Shown here piece after piece: positions 62,734 to 64,000 of a DNA stretch of 64,000 nt. The stretch comes from JASEGV01 sp947085405. GTDB lineage: Bacteria; Bacteroidota; Ignavibacteria; UBA10030; BY39. Below the pieces are notes generated by a model. It made no database searches, was not told the origin of the DNA, and saw only the letters and a list, made by a program, of their open reading frames with translations. The position numbers and the translations under genes were made by a program. How positions within the stretch are numbered: the stretch's first letter is position 1; every line of letters begins with the position of its first letter. Where the stretch lies: positions 1 through 64,000 of the forward strand of contig CAMTWO010000015.1 in assembly GCA_947085405.1 (NCBI GenBank), given 5' to 3'.

Positions 62734-62833
62734 ATTATTGTTTCTTCCGGTAATTTATTTTAATGAATTTAATTGTAAAGCACAAGTGTATTTGAATAAA
62801 ATTAAAAAAATATCTAACTTAAGTAAAAAAAAT

Positions 62834-63454
62834 ATGCTAATTACATTCGAGGGTTTAGATTTCTCGGGTAAAACCACCCAAATCAAATTGTTAACCGACA
62901 AGTTGCGGCAGCACAACTACGATGTTATTGTTGTCCGCGAGCCGGGCGGCACACCAATCTCGGAAAAAATCCGGGATATTCTTCTTGATAAAAAAAACCT
63001 GGAAATGACTCAAATTTCAGAGCTTTTGTTGTTTTCGGCAGCCCGAACCCAGCTCGTCAGTCAGATTATTATCCCCGCCTTGCAAGCAGGAAAAATTGTT
63101 ATATGCGATAGATATGATGATTCGACAACTGCATATCAGGGTTGCGGCAGAGGGATTCCGCTGGATGCTGTTAAACAAATCAACAAGCTGGCAACTTTAG
63201 GAACTGTTCCCGACATCACTTTTTTCATTGATGTTCCATTGAGCGAGGTTGCACACAGGCTAAAAGAGTCGAAAGCTTCTGCCGACAGGATGGAATCGTC
63301 GGGCGATGCTTTTTATGAAAAAGTCAGAAAAGGATTTTTCGACATTGCTAAAAGCGAACCGGAAAGATTTTTAATAATCGACGGCAACCGCAGCATCGAT
63401 ACCGTGGCTGATGAAATTTGGAAAATCGTCAGCTTAAATTTTAAAATTGATTGA
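62834..63454 (+). CDS. tmk: Thymidylate kinase
   Basis: 206 residues from ATG 62834 (MLITFEGLDFSGKTTQ); the longer frame upstream overlaps the divergent sua5 gene and has no homology. P-loop GLDFSGKTT, VREPGGTPISEKIRDILL, the DRY motif VICDRYDDSTTAYQG, and the LID KASADRMES, where the basic residue is outside the P-loop. Converts dTMP to dTDP. Precedes a CtpA-type protease gene by 24 bases. Confidence 0.95.
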   Translation: MLITFEGLDFSGKTTQIKLLTDKLRQHNYDVIVVREPGGTPISEKIRDILLDKKNLEMTQISELLLFSAARTQLVSQIIIPALQAGKIVICDRYDDSTTAYQGCGRGIPLDAVKQINKLATLGTVPDITFFIDVPLSEVAHRLKESKASADRMESSGDAFYEKVRKGFFDIAKSEPERFLIIDGNRSIDTVADEIWKIVSLNFKID

Positions 63455-63478
63455 GTTAAGTAGAAAAGGATTTTCGTT

Positions 63479-64000
63479 ATGAATAAATTTAAAATAAACA
63501 AATATTTTGCAGTTATAACTATTGTTTTAATAACTGCTGCATTCGGTTTCACAGTTGCCGATTCAGATTATTTTTTCAAGATCAACAAAAGCATAGATAT
63601 TTTTGGAAGAGTGTTTAAAGAAGTTTCGTTGAATTATGTGGATGATATTGATCCTGAAGTTTTCGTTAATTCAGGCGTGGATGGAATGCTGAAGACACTT
63701 GATCCATACACGAATTTCATATCCAGTTCGGAGGCAAGCGATGTTGAACTGATTACCACGGGAAAATATGGAGGTATCGGAATCTCAATAAGTATCCGTG
63801 ATGGAATGGTCATAATTACATCGTTGATGGAAGGTTACACTGCACAGCGGCAGGGACTCCGGATTGGGGATCAAATTATTGAAGTAGATGGAAAATCGAT
63901 GATTGGAATTAAACCCGAAAATGTGAGGCACTTGACGCGAGGCGAACCGGGCACTGAAGTAAAATTGAAAGTAACACGCGAAGGCGAAGCCAAAGCACTT
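63479..64000 (+). CDS. S41-family C-terminal processing protease (partial, runs off the window)
   Basis: 174 codons from ATG 63479 to the right edge. Signal anchor VITIVLITAAFGFTV (12-26), then SLNYVDDIDPEVFVNSGVDGMLKTLDPYTNF (in parts), which is the S41 N-terminal block. A PDZ domain follows, with KYGGIGISISIRDGMVIITSLMEG and IGDQIIEVDGKSM...LTRGEPGTEVKLKV (in parts). The catalytic Ser/Lys lie beyond the window. AGAAAAGGA precedes the start. Periplasmic protease that trims C-termini. Confidence 0.9.
   Translation, partial: MNKFKINKYFAVITIVLITAAFGFTVADSDYFFKINKSIDIFGRVFKEVSLNYVDDIDPEVFVNSGVDGMLKTLDPYTNFISSSEASDVELITTGKYGGIGISISIRDGMVIITSLMEGYTAQRQGLRIGDQIIEVDGKSMIGIKPENVRHLTRGEPGTEVKLKVTREGEAKAL

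Overview
The window looks like chromosomal DNA of a bacterium from the FCB group, most likely the Ignavibacteriota/Chlorobi-Bacteroidota side. This is inferred from family content: DUF5916 outer-membrane protein, C69 and M14 secreted peptidases, DUF3109, an AddB without an N-terminal Walker A, a bacterial aeRF1-like protein, HslUV, ThyX, an alpha-glucan phosphorylase of the short type. AT-rich intergenic DNA packed with small palindromes also fits. No rRNA or tRNA gene and no CRISPR array was seen. Placement below phylum level cannot be made from this sequence alone.

Layout. 1-1562: the end of an IS200/IS605-type transposase and its right-end hairpin cut into a DUF5916 gene. 1906-5346: C69 peptidase, murA, truncated SMR transporter. 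5347-9660: an AT-rich segment with a TSUP transporter - polyferredoxin - DsrE operon and an AraC regulator, perhaps acquired. 9681-16184: central carbohydrate genes (eno, phosphohexomutase, GalT-like DUF4921 protein, alpha-glucan phosphorylase). 16369-30668: an accessory zone holding a large single-polypeptide restriction-methylation enzyme, a HepT/MntA toxin-antitoxin pair, a PARIS-like ATPase/DUF4435 pair, a frameshifted MazF with its antitoxin, and a broken CoA-binding protein gene. 30773-38580: EutN-like protein, dprA, DUF3109, rpoN, hslVU, OPT transporter. 38752-44723: a type I R-M operon hsdR-hsdM-hsdS with a fourth overlapping Abi-C/HEPN-like gene, followed by remnants of argS and of an MNT nucleotidyltransferase. 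45352-64000: mostly housekeeping genes, including cysE, thyX, aat, pfkA, an aeRF1-like protein, addB, sua5/tsaC, tmk and the start of a ctpA-type protease.

The most unusual theme is the behaviour of small palindromes. Two copies of a four-hairpin composite repeat (9681-9804, 50664-50834) end in a hairpin and flank that match the right end of the transposase at the left edge, with paired compensatory changes in the stems. Related palindromes sit in frame inside coding sequences (a 12-codon insertion in enolase; a shorter one in the C69 peptidase). Others supply stop codons or C-terminal tails (MNT fragment, nitronate monooxygenase, DUF2442). This suggests an active or recent single-strand (HUH/Y1) mobilisation of hairpins that tolerates or even contributes protein sequence.

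Defence genes are concentrated: a type I R-M operon with a probable abortive-infection partner, a second R-M-like enzyme, a PARIS-like module whose known relatives respond to anti-restriction proteins, and three toxin-antitoxin loci in different states of decay.
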